Source of the DNA: Roseateles hydrophilus | GTDB lineage: Bacteria; Pseudomonadota; Gammaproteobacteria; Burkholderiales; Burkholderiaceae_C | Assembly (NCBI RefSeq): GCF_026712245.1 | Contig: NZ_JAPPUY010000001.1 | Span: 1,240,001 to 1,304,000 of the forward strand | DNA: 64,000 bases | Direction of reading: 5' to 3' | Shown here: positions 56,718-64,000 of the stretch, in pieces | Layout of the letters: each line of letters opens with the position of its first letter | Numbering within the stretch: the first letter of the stretch is position 1 | Made by a program: the position numbers and the translations under genes | Notes under the pieces: model-generated | The model's database searches: none | What the model was told of the DNA's origin: nothing | What the model saw: only the letters and a program-made list of their open reading frames with translations

Positions 56718-57323
56718 TCAGCAGCCCGACGTCAGCTTCGTCACCGACGGCTGCTCGCCGAAGTTGACCACCTCGTGGTAGATCACCATGCAATTCATGG
56801 GATCGGGGGCCGTGTCCACCCTGAACTGCGTGATGGACGTGTTGATTTCATGGATGCTGACGCCCTTCACGTCCACCCAATCCCTGATGCCGAAGTAGCT
56901 GGGCAGGCGCGATTGGCCCGTCGGGTAGCCGTTGAACATGGTGCCGATCTTTCGGTCCGGCCCGCGCATCGGCAGCGACCAGTTCCTGACATTGCAACCC
57001 GCTGTCACGACGCACTTGGAGGCCGCAATGGACACCGCCGTCGCCACGGCACCTGCCGTGGAGTTCACCTGGGCAACGCGTGCCTGCGAGCCCGTGTCGA
57101 TCAACCCGGGTAGCGCGAACGCGCCCAGCACGCCCAGGATGACGATGGCCATCACCAACTCCAACAGCGTGAAGCCCCGCTGCCTGCCGGCCGGCCGCTG
57201 ATGACCGGGTGGGCAAACCGGATCGCAAGGCGCCGACAGGGTGGGCGGCAGCGCACCTCGGCGGCCGATGCATGCGCGTCCCGTTGGTCGCAACCGACCG
57301 AGGCAGGCTCGGGAACAAGTCAT
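56718..57323 (-). CDS. Type IV pilin/pseudopilin-like protein with long leader
   Basis: The prepilin signature RGFTLLELVMAIVILG (cleavage between G and F, Glu at mature position 5) is clear, followed by a helix with NSTAGAVATAVSIAASKC and a C-terminal domain with four cysteines (KCV, GCN, NCM, SGC). The mature part is about 150 residues. The only ATG at a workable distance (57323) gives a leader of about 50 residues, far longer than the normal 6-25; no ATG, GTG or TTG lies closer in frame, though a CTG does. Either an atypical start or a leader is used. Isolated from other pilus genes. Confidence 0.7.
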   Translation of the reverse strand: MTCSRACLGRLRPTGRACIGRRGALPPTLSAPCDPVCPPGHQRPAGRQRGFTLLELVMAIVILGVLGAFALPGLIDTGSQARVAQVNSTAGAVATAVSIAASKCVVTAGCNVRNWSLPMRGPDRKIGTMFNGYPTGQSRLPSYFGIRDWVDVKGVSIHEINTSITQFRVDTAPDPMNCMVIYHEVVNFGEQPSVTKLTSGC

Positions 57324-57513
57324 GGCATGCGATGAGAACGTTACTTCCACGCGCGGCATGCTATCCCCGCGGCGTGACGCCACCGAGCTCGCAGCGGCCT
57401 GATTTCACGCAATGCCGCAGGATGATCAGCCCACACCTGCCGCTCGCCCGCGCCACGCCGAGCCCGTGCGGGCGCAACCCCGGCCCGCACCGCACGGCGC
57501 AGCGCCCCAATAG

Positions 57514-57537
57514 CGCAATGTAGTCCTCTACATTACG
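57514..57537 (+). promoter_or_regulatory. ModE-type palindrome at the mod operon
   Basis: CGCAATGTAG-TCCT-CTACATTACG is a near-perfect palindrome (nine of ten pairs per arm), ending four bases before the modB ATG. The operon encodes ModE, which in other bacteria represses mod genes by binding a palindrome with molybdate, so this is its likely operator. Position over the ribosome-binding region and a TACATT at 57529-57534 also suggest that a -10 element lies within it. Confidence 0.75.
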
Positions 57538-57541
57538 CACC

Positions 57542-58228
57542 ATGCCCACCGCGCTCTGGACCGAATTCGACGCCGCGCCGCTGGCGCTCACGCTGCGCGT
57601 GGCCGGCCTGGCCACGGGGCTGGCGCTGGTACTGGGCGTCGCGCTGGGCTGGGTGTTCGCACGCACGCGCCTGCCCGGACGCGGCGTGCTGGAGGCCCTC
57701 TGCATGCTGCCGCTGGTGCTGCCGCCCACCGTGCTGGGCTATGGCCTGCTGGTGCTGATGGGCCGCCACGGCGCCCTCGGCGGCTGGCTGCGCGAGCACT
57801 TCGACTACACGGTCATCTTCCACTGGCATGGCGCCGTCATCGCGTCCACGCTGGTGGCGCTGCCGCTGGTGCTCAAGGGCGCGAGCAGCGCCTTCGCGCA
57901 GGTGGACCGGCAGCTGGAGGCCGCCGCGCGCACGCTGCGCCAGTCGGCCTGGAGCACGTTCGTGCGCGTGACGCTGCCGCTGGCCTGGCCCGGCATCCTG
58001 GCCGGCACGCTGCTGGCCTTCGCCCGCGCGATGGGCGAGTTCGGCGCGTCGCTGATGGTGGCCGGCTCCATCCCCGGCCAGACGCAGACCGCCTCCATGG
58101 CCATCTACGACGCCGTGCAAGCCGGCCGCGACGACGTCGCGCTGCTGCTGGCGCTCATCGTGTCGGCCTTATCCGTGGCCATCCTCGTGCTGTCTAACCG
58201 CTTCCTGCAACGCGCGCCTTCACCGTGA
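57542..58228 (+). CDS. modB: Molybdate ABC transporter permease
   Basis: Inner-membrane subunit of the molybdate importer, 228 residues with five to six helices. It has the binding-protein-dependent permease motif around EAAARTLRQSAWSTFVRVTLPLA in outline (EAA loop, Gly at the LPLAWPGI turn), and PLVLPPTVLGYGLL near the N-terminus as in ModB. It is first in an unusual order modB-modA-modC-modE with four-base overlaps throughout. No Shine-Dalgarno precedes the ATG; the mRNA may be leaderless. Confidence 0.92.
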   Translation: MPTALWTEFDAAPLALTLRVAGLATGLALVLGVALGWVFARTRLPGRGVLEALCMLPLVLPPTVLGYGLLVLMGRHGALGGWLREHFDYTVIFHWHGAVIASTLVALPLVLKGASSAFAQVDRQLEAAARTLRQSAWSTFVRVTLPLAWPGILAGTLLAFARAMGEFGASLMVAGSIPGQTQTASMAIYDAVQAGRDDVALLLALIVSALSVAILVLSNRFLQRAPSP

Positions 58229-58958
58229 CGAAACGCCTGCTCGCCGCCCTTGCCTGCTGGCTGCCACTGCTGGCTGCCGCACAGCAGCTGACCGTCTCCG
58301 CTGCGGCCAGCCTGACCGACGCGTTCAAGGCGATCGGCCAGCGCTTTGAAGCCACGCGGCCTGGCGTCACGGTGCGCTTCAACATCGCCGCGTCGGGCGT
58401 GCTGGCGCAGCAGATCGTTCAAGGCGCGCCGGTGGACGTGTTCGCCAGCGCCGACCCGGACAGCATGGACCGCGCCGTGGCACAGCGGGCGATTGCGGTC
58501 GACACGCGCCGCGACTTCGCCGCCAACGCGCTGGTGCTGGTGACGCCGCCCGGCAGCGCCGTGCAGCGCCTGACCGACCTGGCAGGGCCGGCCGTCAAGC
58601 GCATCGCCATCGGCAAGGTGGCCTCCGTGCCGGTGGGCCGCTACACGCAGCAGGCGCTGAGCAGTGCGCAGCTCTGGCCAGCACTGGCGCCCAAGCTGGT
58701 GTTTGCAGACAACGTGCGCCAGGTGCTGGACTACGTGGCACGCGGCGAGGTGGAGGCGGGCTTTGTTTACCGCAGCGACGCCGGCATCGCCGGGAGCAAG
58801 GTGCGCGTGGCGGCCACGGTCACCGGCCACGCGCCCATCCGCTACCCGGTGGCTGCCGTGGCAGACAGCCGCCAACCCGCACTCGCGCGGGACTTCATCG
58901 GCTTTCTCCACGGCGCGGAGGCGCAGGCCATCCTCGCCAGGCACGGGTTCGCGCAGCC

Positions 58959-58962
<4 letters not shown>
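58225..58962 (+). CDS. modA: Molybdate-binding periplasmic protein
   Basis: A 245-residue solute-binding protein with a signal peptide (1-19, ends LAAA). Typical ModA motifs: LTVSAAASLTDAFKAIGQRFE in outline (Ser ligands for the oxyanion), NIAASGVLAQQIVQGAPVDVFASAD, and GEVEAGFVYRSDA. Delivers molybdate or tungstate to ModB-ModC. It starts with GTG in a GTGA overlap with modB and ends in an ATGA overlap with modC. Confidence 0.94.
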
Positions 58963-59665
<703 letters not shown>

Positions 59666-59669
<4 letters not shown>

Positions 59670-60463
59670 ACGGCGGCGACCACCCGCTGCTGCAAGGCGA
59701 GCTGCGCCTGGCCGGCCGGCTGGACGGCCGCTTCTTCGACCTGCTGGCCGCACTGGCGCTGACCGGTTCGCTGCACAAGGCGGCCCGTGCAGCCGGCTAC
59801 AGCTACAAGGGCGCCTGGCTGGTGCTGGACGCTGCCCAGGCCCTGACCCGCACGCCGCTGGCCGACAAGGCCGCCGGCGGCACGGGCGGCGGCGGCACGC
59901 GGCTGACCGCCGAGGGCCAGGCCTTGCTCGCTGCCTGGCGCGCGCTGCAGGCCCGGCACACCGCCTTCCTGCACGAACAGGCCGCCTGGCTGTCCACCCA
60001 ACCGGCGCTGGATGCGCTGCTGAAGAGGATGAGCATGAAAACCACCGCCCGCAACCAGTTCCTGGGCCGCATTGCAGACGTGAACCCTGGGCCGACAACG
60101 ACCACGGTGCGCGTTGCACTGGACGGTGGCCAGGCGGTGACGGCGGCGCTGACCACCGAGGCCGCCGCCGAGCTGGACGTGCAACCCGGCCAGCAGGCGC
60201 TGGCGCTGGTGAAGAGCAGCGAGGTCGTGCTGGTGACCGACTTCGGCGGCTACCGACTCTCGGCGCGCAACCAGCTGGCCGGCACCGTGTCGCGCGTGGA
60301 GCGCGGCGCGGTGTCGTCGCTGATCGGCCTGACGCTGCCCGGCGGCACGGTCGTGACGGCCAGTGTCACCAACGACGCCGTGGACGGCCTCGCGCTCGCA
60401 GCAGGCCAGCCGGCGACGGCCGTGTTCAAGGCCTATGCCGTCATGCTGGCCGTGCGGGACTGA
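59666..60463 (+). CDS. modE: Molybdate-responsive regulator ModE
   Basis: A 265-residue regulator. The N-terminal winged helix (about 20-110) has the LysR-type pattern ALTGSLHKAARAAGYSYKGAW seen in ModE, and two C-terminal Mop domains (about 125-190 and 197-262, the second starting SARNQLAGTVSRV) bind molybdate. It starts with GTG in a GTGA overlap with modC. It probably represses the operon through the palindrome at 57514-57537, which is autoregulation. Confidence 0.92.
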
Positions 60464-60474
60464 GATCATTCGCC

Positions 60475-60924
60475 ATGCACGTTGCCCTTGAAACCGCACG
60501 CCAGCCCGAGGTCATCGCGCTGATCGCCGAGCTCGATGCCTACCAGGACAGCCTCTACCCCGCCGAGGCGCGCTACGCGCTCGACCTGGACGCACTGTGC
60601 CAGCCCGAGGTGCTGTTTGCCGTGGCGCGCGACGCGCAGGGCGTGGCGCGGGGCTGTGCAGCCGTGGTGCTGCGCACCACGCATGGCGAACTCAAGCGCA
60701 TGTACGTGCAGCCAGCCGCGCGCGGCGCCGGCCTGGCGCGCCAGATCCTGCAGGTGCTCGAAGACGCGGCACGGGCGCGCGGCTGCCCGCAGCTGCTGCT
60801 GGAGACGGGGCCGTATCAGCCCGAGGCCCTGGCCTTCTACGCGGGCCGCGGCTACGTGCGGCGCGGCCCGTTCGGCGACTACCCCGATCACCCGCTGAGC
60901 GTGTTCATGGGCAAGCAGCTCTGA
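60475..60924 (+). CDS. GNAT N-acetyltransferase
   Basis: A 149-residue acetyltransferase with ELKRMYVQPAARGAGLARQIL, which is the beta4-alpha3 acetyl-CoA motif, and LLLETGPYQPEALAFYAGRGY. Substrate unknown. It begins 11 bases after modE and may be read from the mod operon, though it has no known link to molybdate. Confidence 0.85.
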   Translation: MHVALETARQPEVIALIAELDAYQDSLYPAEARYALDLDALCQPEVLFAVARDAQGVARGCAAVVLRTTHGELKRMYVQPAARGAGLARQILQVLEDAARARGCPQLLLETGPYQPEALAFYAGRGYVRRGPFGDYPDHPLSVFMGKQL

Positions 60925-60975
60925 GCACAGGCCCCCAAGGCCCCGCCCTGGCAAGGCCAAGCCGGCCTCGCGAAG

Positions 60976-61974
60976 ATGACGCCCATGCCTGCCCTGCCCC
61001 CACTGTCCATCCTCGACCTCGCGCCCGTTGTGGAGGGCGCCAGCACGCGCGACGCACTGCTCAACAGCCTGGACCTCGTCAAGCTCGCCGATGAGCTGGG
61101 CTACACGCGCTACTGGGTGGCCGAGCATCACAACATGGAAGGCGTGGCCAGCTCGGCCACGGCCGTGCTGATCGGCCAGCTGGCCGCGGCGTCGCGGCGC
61201 ATCCGCGTCGGCGCGGGCGGCATCATGCTGCCCAACCACGCGCCGCTGACCATCGCCGAGCAGTTCGGCACGCTGGCCGAGCTCTTTCCCGGCCGCATCG
61301 ACCTCGGCCTGGGGCGCGCGCCCGGCACCGACCGGCCGACGATGCGCGCACTGCGCCGCAGCCTGGAGAGCAGCGGCGAGGACGGCTTCCCGAACGATGT
61401 GCTGGAGCTGCAGGGCTATCTCGCCCCGGCCACCGACGACGCTGCCGTGCGCGCCGTGCCGGGCCAGGGCACCGAGGTGCCGATCTGGCTGCTGGGGTCC
61501 AGCCTGTACAGCGCGCAGCTGGCCGCCTACCTGGGCCTGCCGTTCGCGTTCGCATCGCACTTCGCGCCCGACATGCTGATGCAGGCCTTGGACATCTATC
61601 GCAGCACCTACCGGCCCAGCGCGCGCCACCCCAAGCCGCATGCGATGGTGGGCCTGAACGTGCTCGTCGCGCCGACCGACGAGGAGGCGCAGCGGCTCTT
61701 CACGTCCATCCAGCAGCGCTTCCTCGGCATGGTGCGCGGCCGGCGCGGCAAGCTGCCCGCCCCGGTGGCCAGCATGGATGCGCTGTGGTCGCCGGCCGAG
61801 CGGCTGCAGGTGGAGCGCATGCTCAGCGAAGCGGTCGTGGGCTCGCCACAGACCGTGCGCGCGGGCCTGGCCGCCACGGCCGAACGCACCGGCGCCGACG
61901 AGTTCATCGCGGCCTGCGCCGTGCACGACCACGCCGCGCGGCGGCGCTCCTACGAGCTGCTCGCCGGGCTCTGA
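60976..61974 (+). CDS. LLM-class flavin-dependent oxidoreductase (MsnO8-like)
   Basis: A 332-residue bacterial-luciferase-like monooxygenase. It has the family start [21 protein letters not shown] (substrate/flavin loop), [38 protein letters not shown] and [13 protein letters not shown]. It needs reduced FMN from a partner reductase that is not encoded here. ATG 60976 or 60985 can start it. Substrate unknown. Confidence 0.87.
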   Translation: MTPMPALPPLSILDLAPVVEGASTRDALLNSLDLVKLADELGYTRYWVAEHHNMEGVASSATAVLIGQLAAASRRIRVGAGGIMLPNHAPLTIAEQFGTLAELFPGRIDLGLGRAPGTDRPTMRALRRSLESSGEDGFPNDVLELQGYLAPATDDAAVRAVPGQGTEVPIWLLGSSLYSAQLAAYLGLPFAFASHFAPDMLMQALDIYRSTYRPSARHPKPHAMVGLNVLVAPTDEEAQRLFTSIQQRFLGMVRGRRGKLPAPVASMDALWSPAERLQVERMLSEAVVGSPQTVRAGLAATAERTGADEFIAACAVHDHAARRRSYELLAGL

Positions 61975-61983
61975 CTGGGCCGC

Positions 61984-62394
61984 TTATCGCCCAAGTCCCA
62001 TCGCACCCGCAGCGACGACAGCCCAGAGCGTGGCGGCGCCCGCAGCCAGCGAGGCCAAGCCGATGACCGGCAGAAAGCGCAGGGCCTGCGGGACGCTGGC
62101 CTGCGCAAACTGACGATGCAGGCGCCAGGGCACAGCCAGCAAGACGCCAGTCGTGCCCAGCAGTACCCAGCCAAACCACCAGAACACCGCCGACCCGGCC
62201 AGCGCGGGTGCCGCCCACACAAGTGCGATGCCAACCAGCAGACGCACCGCCAGTTCAGCGTAGTGTTTGGCAGCCGACCCGGCGAAGCCAAGCAGGAAGC
62301 CGCAGACAAGCGGCGGACGAATCAACGCAGCCAAGCCAAGCGCCACCAGGAACACCCCTGTTGCTGCAACGATGGCAACGCTCAGCAGTTGCAT
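61984..62394 (-). CDS. Small integral membrane protein, hypothetical
   Basis: A 136-residue protein with four hydrophobic segments (about 4-24, 30-65, 68-85 and 108-130), beginning [21 protein letters not shown] do not recognise a family. It stands alone, convergent with the LLM gene and downstream of the RegA-like gene on the same strand at 38 bases. Confidence 0.6.
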   Translation of the reverse strand: MQLLSVAIVAATGVFLVALGLAALIRPPLVCGFLLGFAGSAAKHYAELAVRLLVGIALVWAAPALAGSAVFWWFGWVLLGTTGVLLAVPWRLHRQFAQASVPQALRFLPVIGLASLAAGAATLWAVVAAGAMGLGR

Positions 62395-62432
62395 GATGTG
62401 TTGGCGGGACTGCGTATTTCAGTTGGTCGCCA

Positions 62433-62996
62433 TCACTTCACGCGCTGCTTCTCCAGCTTGCGTGCCAGCGTGCGGCGGTGCATGCCCAGGCGCCGGGCGG
62501 TCTCGCTGATGTTGAAGCCGGTCTCGGCCAGCATCTCGTGGATGCGCTCCCACTCCAGCGTCTTGATGCTGGCGGTCTGGCGCTCGGTGACCTCGACCTC
62601 GGCATCGCCCTGGCGGCGCGCGAAGGCGGCCTCGATGTCGTCGGTGTTCGCGGGCTTGGCGAGGTAGTGGCAGGCGCCCAGCTTGATGGCCTCCACCGCG
62701 GTGGCGATGCTGGCGTAACCGGTCAGCACGACGATCAGGACCTCGGGGTCCCAGCCATGCAGAGCCTGCACGCAGGCCAGGCCCGACGCGCCGCCTGCGA
62801 GCTTAAGGTCCACGACGGCATGGCCGAGCTCCTCGTCATCGGGCAGCTCATCGAGCAGGTGCTTCATGTCGTCCAGCCCGGTGGCGCGCAGCACGCGCCA
62901 ACCGCGACGCTCGAAGGAGCGGCTCAGCGTGCGGGCAAAGCTGTCATCGTCTTCAACGATGAGCAGCAGGCGGTCTTCTTCAGCGGCTTGTGGCAT
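62433..62996 (-). CDS. RegA/PrrA-type redox response regulator
   Basis: A 187-residue response regulator: receiver domain with acidic Asp16-Asp18, phosphorylation site Asp63 (VVDLKL) and Lys114 (YLAKP), a short linker, and a Fis-type HTH ending NISETARRLGMHRRTLARKL, almost invariant in RegA/PrrA/ActR/RoxR. In the family it controls respiration, carbon fixation or photosynthesis genes in response to redox. Its start overlaps the sensor gene by 17 bases, so both are translated together. Confidence 0.93.
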   Translation of the reverse strand: MPQAAEEDRLLLIVEDDDSFARTLSRSFERRGWRVLRATGLDDMKHLLDELPDDEELGHAVVDLKLAGGASGLACVQALHGWDPEVLIVVLTGYASIATAVEAIKLGACHYLAKPANTDDIEAAFARRQGDAEVEVTERQTASIKTLEWERIHEMLAETGFNISETARRLGMHRRTLARKLEKQRVK

Positions 62997-64000
62997 GGGC
63001 CCGTGATTGTTGCGGCAGCAGAGAAGCCAGCGGCAGCGTGAGGGTGACCGCCGCCCCGCCTTCGTCGCGGTTGCGCGCCTCCAACCGGCCGCCCAACGTG
63101 CGGGCCACGTTGACGGACAGGAACAGGCCCATGCCACGGCCGGGCTGGCCCTTGCTGCTCTGGTAGGGCTCGCCGAAGTGGGCGAGCTGGCGGTCGTCGA
63201 AGCCGGGGCCTTCGTCGAGCACGCTGAGGCTGAGCGTGTGCTCATCGGGGTGGGCCGCAACCAGCGTCAGCGGCCGACCGGGCGCGGCCTCGGCGGCGTT
63301 GTCCAGCAGGTTGCCGACCACTTGCGCCAGTGCGCTGTCGGCAATGATGTCCAGCGCGGGCAGTTCGCGGTCGCACACCAGGTGCAGCTCAGCGCTGGGG
63401 TGGGCCTGGCGCCAGCGCTGGGCGAGCGTGTCGATGAAGCTGCGCAGCGCGGTGAGTTGCGGGGCCTCGCCACGCACCTCGCCGGCCGACATCAGGATGC
63501 CGGTGACGATGGCCTTGCAACGCAGGATCTGACGCTGCATTTCCTCGATCTCCTCGCGCAGCTCGGGCTCCGCCGCGAACGGCGCCATGTGGGCCCAGTC
63601 GCCGAGGATGACGCTGAGCGTGGCCAGTGGCGTGCCCAGCTCGTGGGCGGCGCCGCTGGCCAGCAGGCCCATGCGCACGATGTGCGTCTGCTCGGCGGCA
63701 CGCTGGCGCAGCTCGGCGAGCTCGGCATCGCGCTGGCGCAGGTTGCGGTTGATGCGCACGATGAACACCGCCAGCAGGCCCACGTTGAGCAGGAAGCACA
63801 GCAGCAAGCCGCCCAGGTAGTTGGGCGACAGCGTGGTGGGCGAGGTCGGGTCCAGCAACAGCGGGCGGTGCCACTGCGTGAGCGCCACGAAGCCACACAC
63901 CGTGCTCAGCACGATGGCCCACAGGTAGGCGGGCCGCAGCAGCACCGAGGCCACGGCCACCTGCAGCAGGTAGAGGTAGATGAAGGGGTTGTCGCTGCCG
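62980..64000 (-). CDS. RegB/PrrB-type redox sensor kinase (N-terminus outside window)
   Basis: At least 340 residues are visible. The piece at the window edge reads GSDNPFIYLYLLQ, the membrane-embedded GGxxNPF heptad that binds ubiquinone in RegB. Then come helices, the H-box ASGAAHELGTPLATLSV, a Cys in LRCKAIVTGIL at the position of the redox-active RegB cysteine, and HATPase boxes (VVGNLLDNAAEA, DEGPGF, GRGMGLFL). Pairs with the RegA-like regulator downstream. The start codon lies beyond base 64000. Confidence 0.92.
   Translation of the reverse strand, partial: GSDNPFIYLYLLQVAVASVLLRPAYLWAIVLSTVCGFVALTQWHRPLLLDPTSPTTLSPNYLGGLLLCFLLNVGLLAVFIVRINRNLRQRDAELAELRQRAAEQTHIVRMGLLASGAAHELGTPLATLSVILGDWAHMAPFAAEPELREEIEEMQRQILRCKAIVTGILMSAGEVRGEAPQLTALRSFIDTLAQRWRQAHPSAELHLVCDRELPALDIIADSALAQVVGNLLDNAAEAAPGRPLTLVAAHPDEHTLSLSVLDEGPGFDDRQLAHFGEPYQSSKGQPGRGMGLFLSVNVARTLGGRLEARNRDEGGAAVTLTLPLASLLPQQSRAHATSR

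Noticed and set aside
57324-57513. Gap between the prepilin-like gene and the mod operator as an RNA or small-gene site
   Set aside because: Short open frames exist but lack a start context or codon pattern; only the ModE-type palindrome at its end is supportable.

Overview
The window is GC-rich chromosomal DNA from a betaproteobacterium of the order Burkholderiales. Gene content points to the Roseateles/Pelomonas/Mitsuaria-like lineage: DUF3579 next to argD-argF, an hda-HAD-pcnB-folK block, PEP-CTERM/exosortase components and surface pullulanases. The lineage call is an inference from gene content, not from a search. I see no phage, insertion sequence, CRISPR array, tRNA or rRNA. Coding density is very high and no gap longer than 300 bases lacks a gene; the longest are about 216-218 bases (the pullulanase divergent region and the pilin/modB divergent region).

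Layout. 1-6.8 kb: the 3' end of argG, a small exported ATP-dependent DNA ligase, murB, yajQ, a retropepsin-like protease and the large TPR protein PrsT of the PEP-CTERM/exosortase system. 6.8-7.9 kb: a PEP-CTERM surface protein behind a consensus sigma-54 promoter. 8.0-23.4 kb: a pair of acyl-CoA dehydrogenases; rsuA-type pseudouridine synthase, ribF, ileS, lspA and a DUF2189 membrane protein; a soluble hybrid-type histidine kinase without receiver; an EamA transporter, an RluA-type pseudouridine synthase and an SDR; a Tim44-like protein; an S9 peptidase lipoprotein. 23.4-27.5 kb (minus): NUDIX, CbiB-like, cobT, cobS, cobC. 27.5-29.8 kb (minus): rpsP-rimM-trmD-rplS. 29.8-38.7 kb: GNAT and TM2 genes, then on the minus strand murJ, sirB1-like, hda, HAD, pcnB, folK, DUF486, DUF47 and pit. 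38.8-42.9 kb: rpsT, an alpha/beta hydrolase, DUF3579, argD and argF. 43.0-47.5 kb: a metallophosphoesterase overlapping a protein kinase/universal-stress fusion, a cupredoxin-like protein, a YkgJ cysteine-cluster protein and a transglutaminase-TPR lipoprotein. 47.6-55.5 kb: two divergently transcribed pullulanase lipoproteins and a PEP-CTERM protein. 55.5-64 kb: truD, a prepilin-like protein, a modBACE molybdate operon with a palindromic operator, a GNAT gene, an LLM oxidoreductase, a small membrane protein and a RegB/RegA redox two-component pair cut by the window end.

How they fit. Much of the window is housekeeping: arginine, riboflavin, folate, cobalamin, peptidoglycan, tRNA and ribosome maturation. 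The accessory interest lies in three places. First, PrsT with its sigma-54-driven PEP-CTERM neighbour. Second, the paired pullulanases, which share two copies of a pseudo-palindromic motif between their starts and have a PEP-CTERM gene attached, suggesting a surface alpha-glucan system. Third, a kinase-USP fusion translationally coupled to a phosphoesterase. A perfect terminator hairpin inside the first codons of rimM is the clearest unusual regulatory element.
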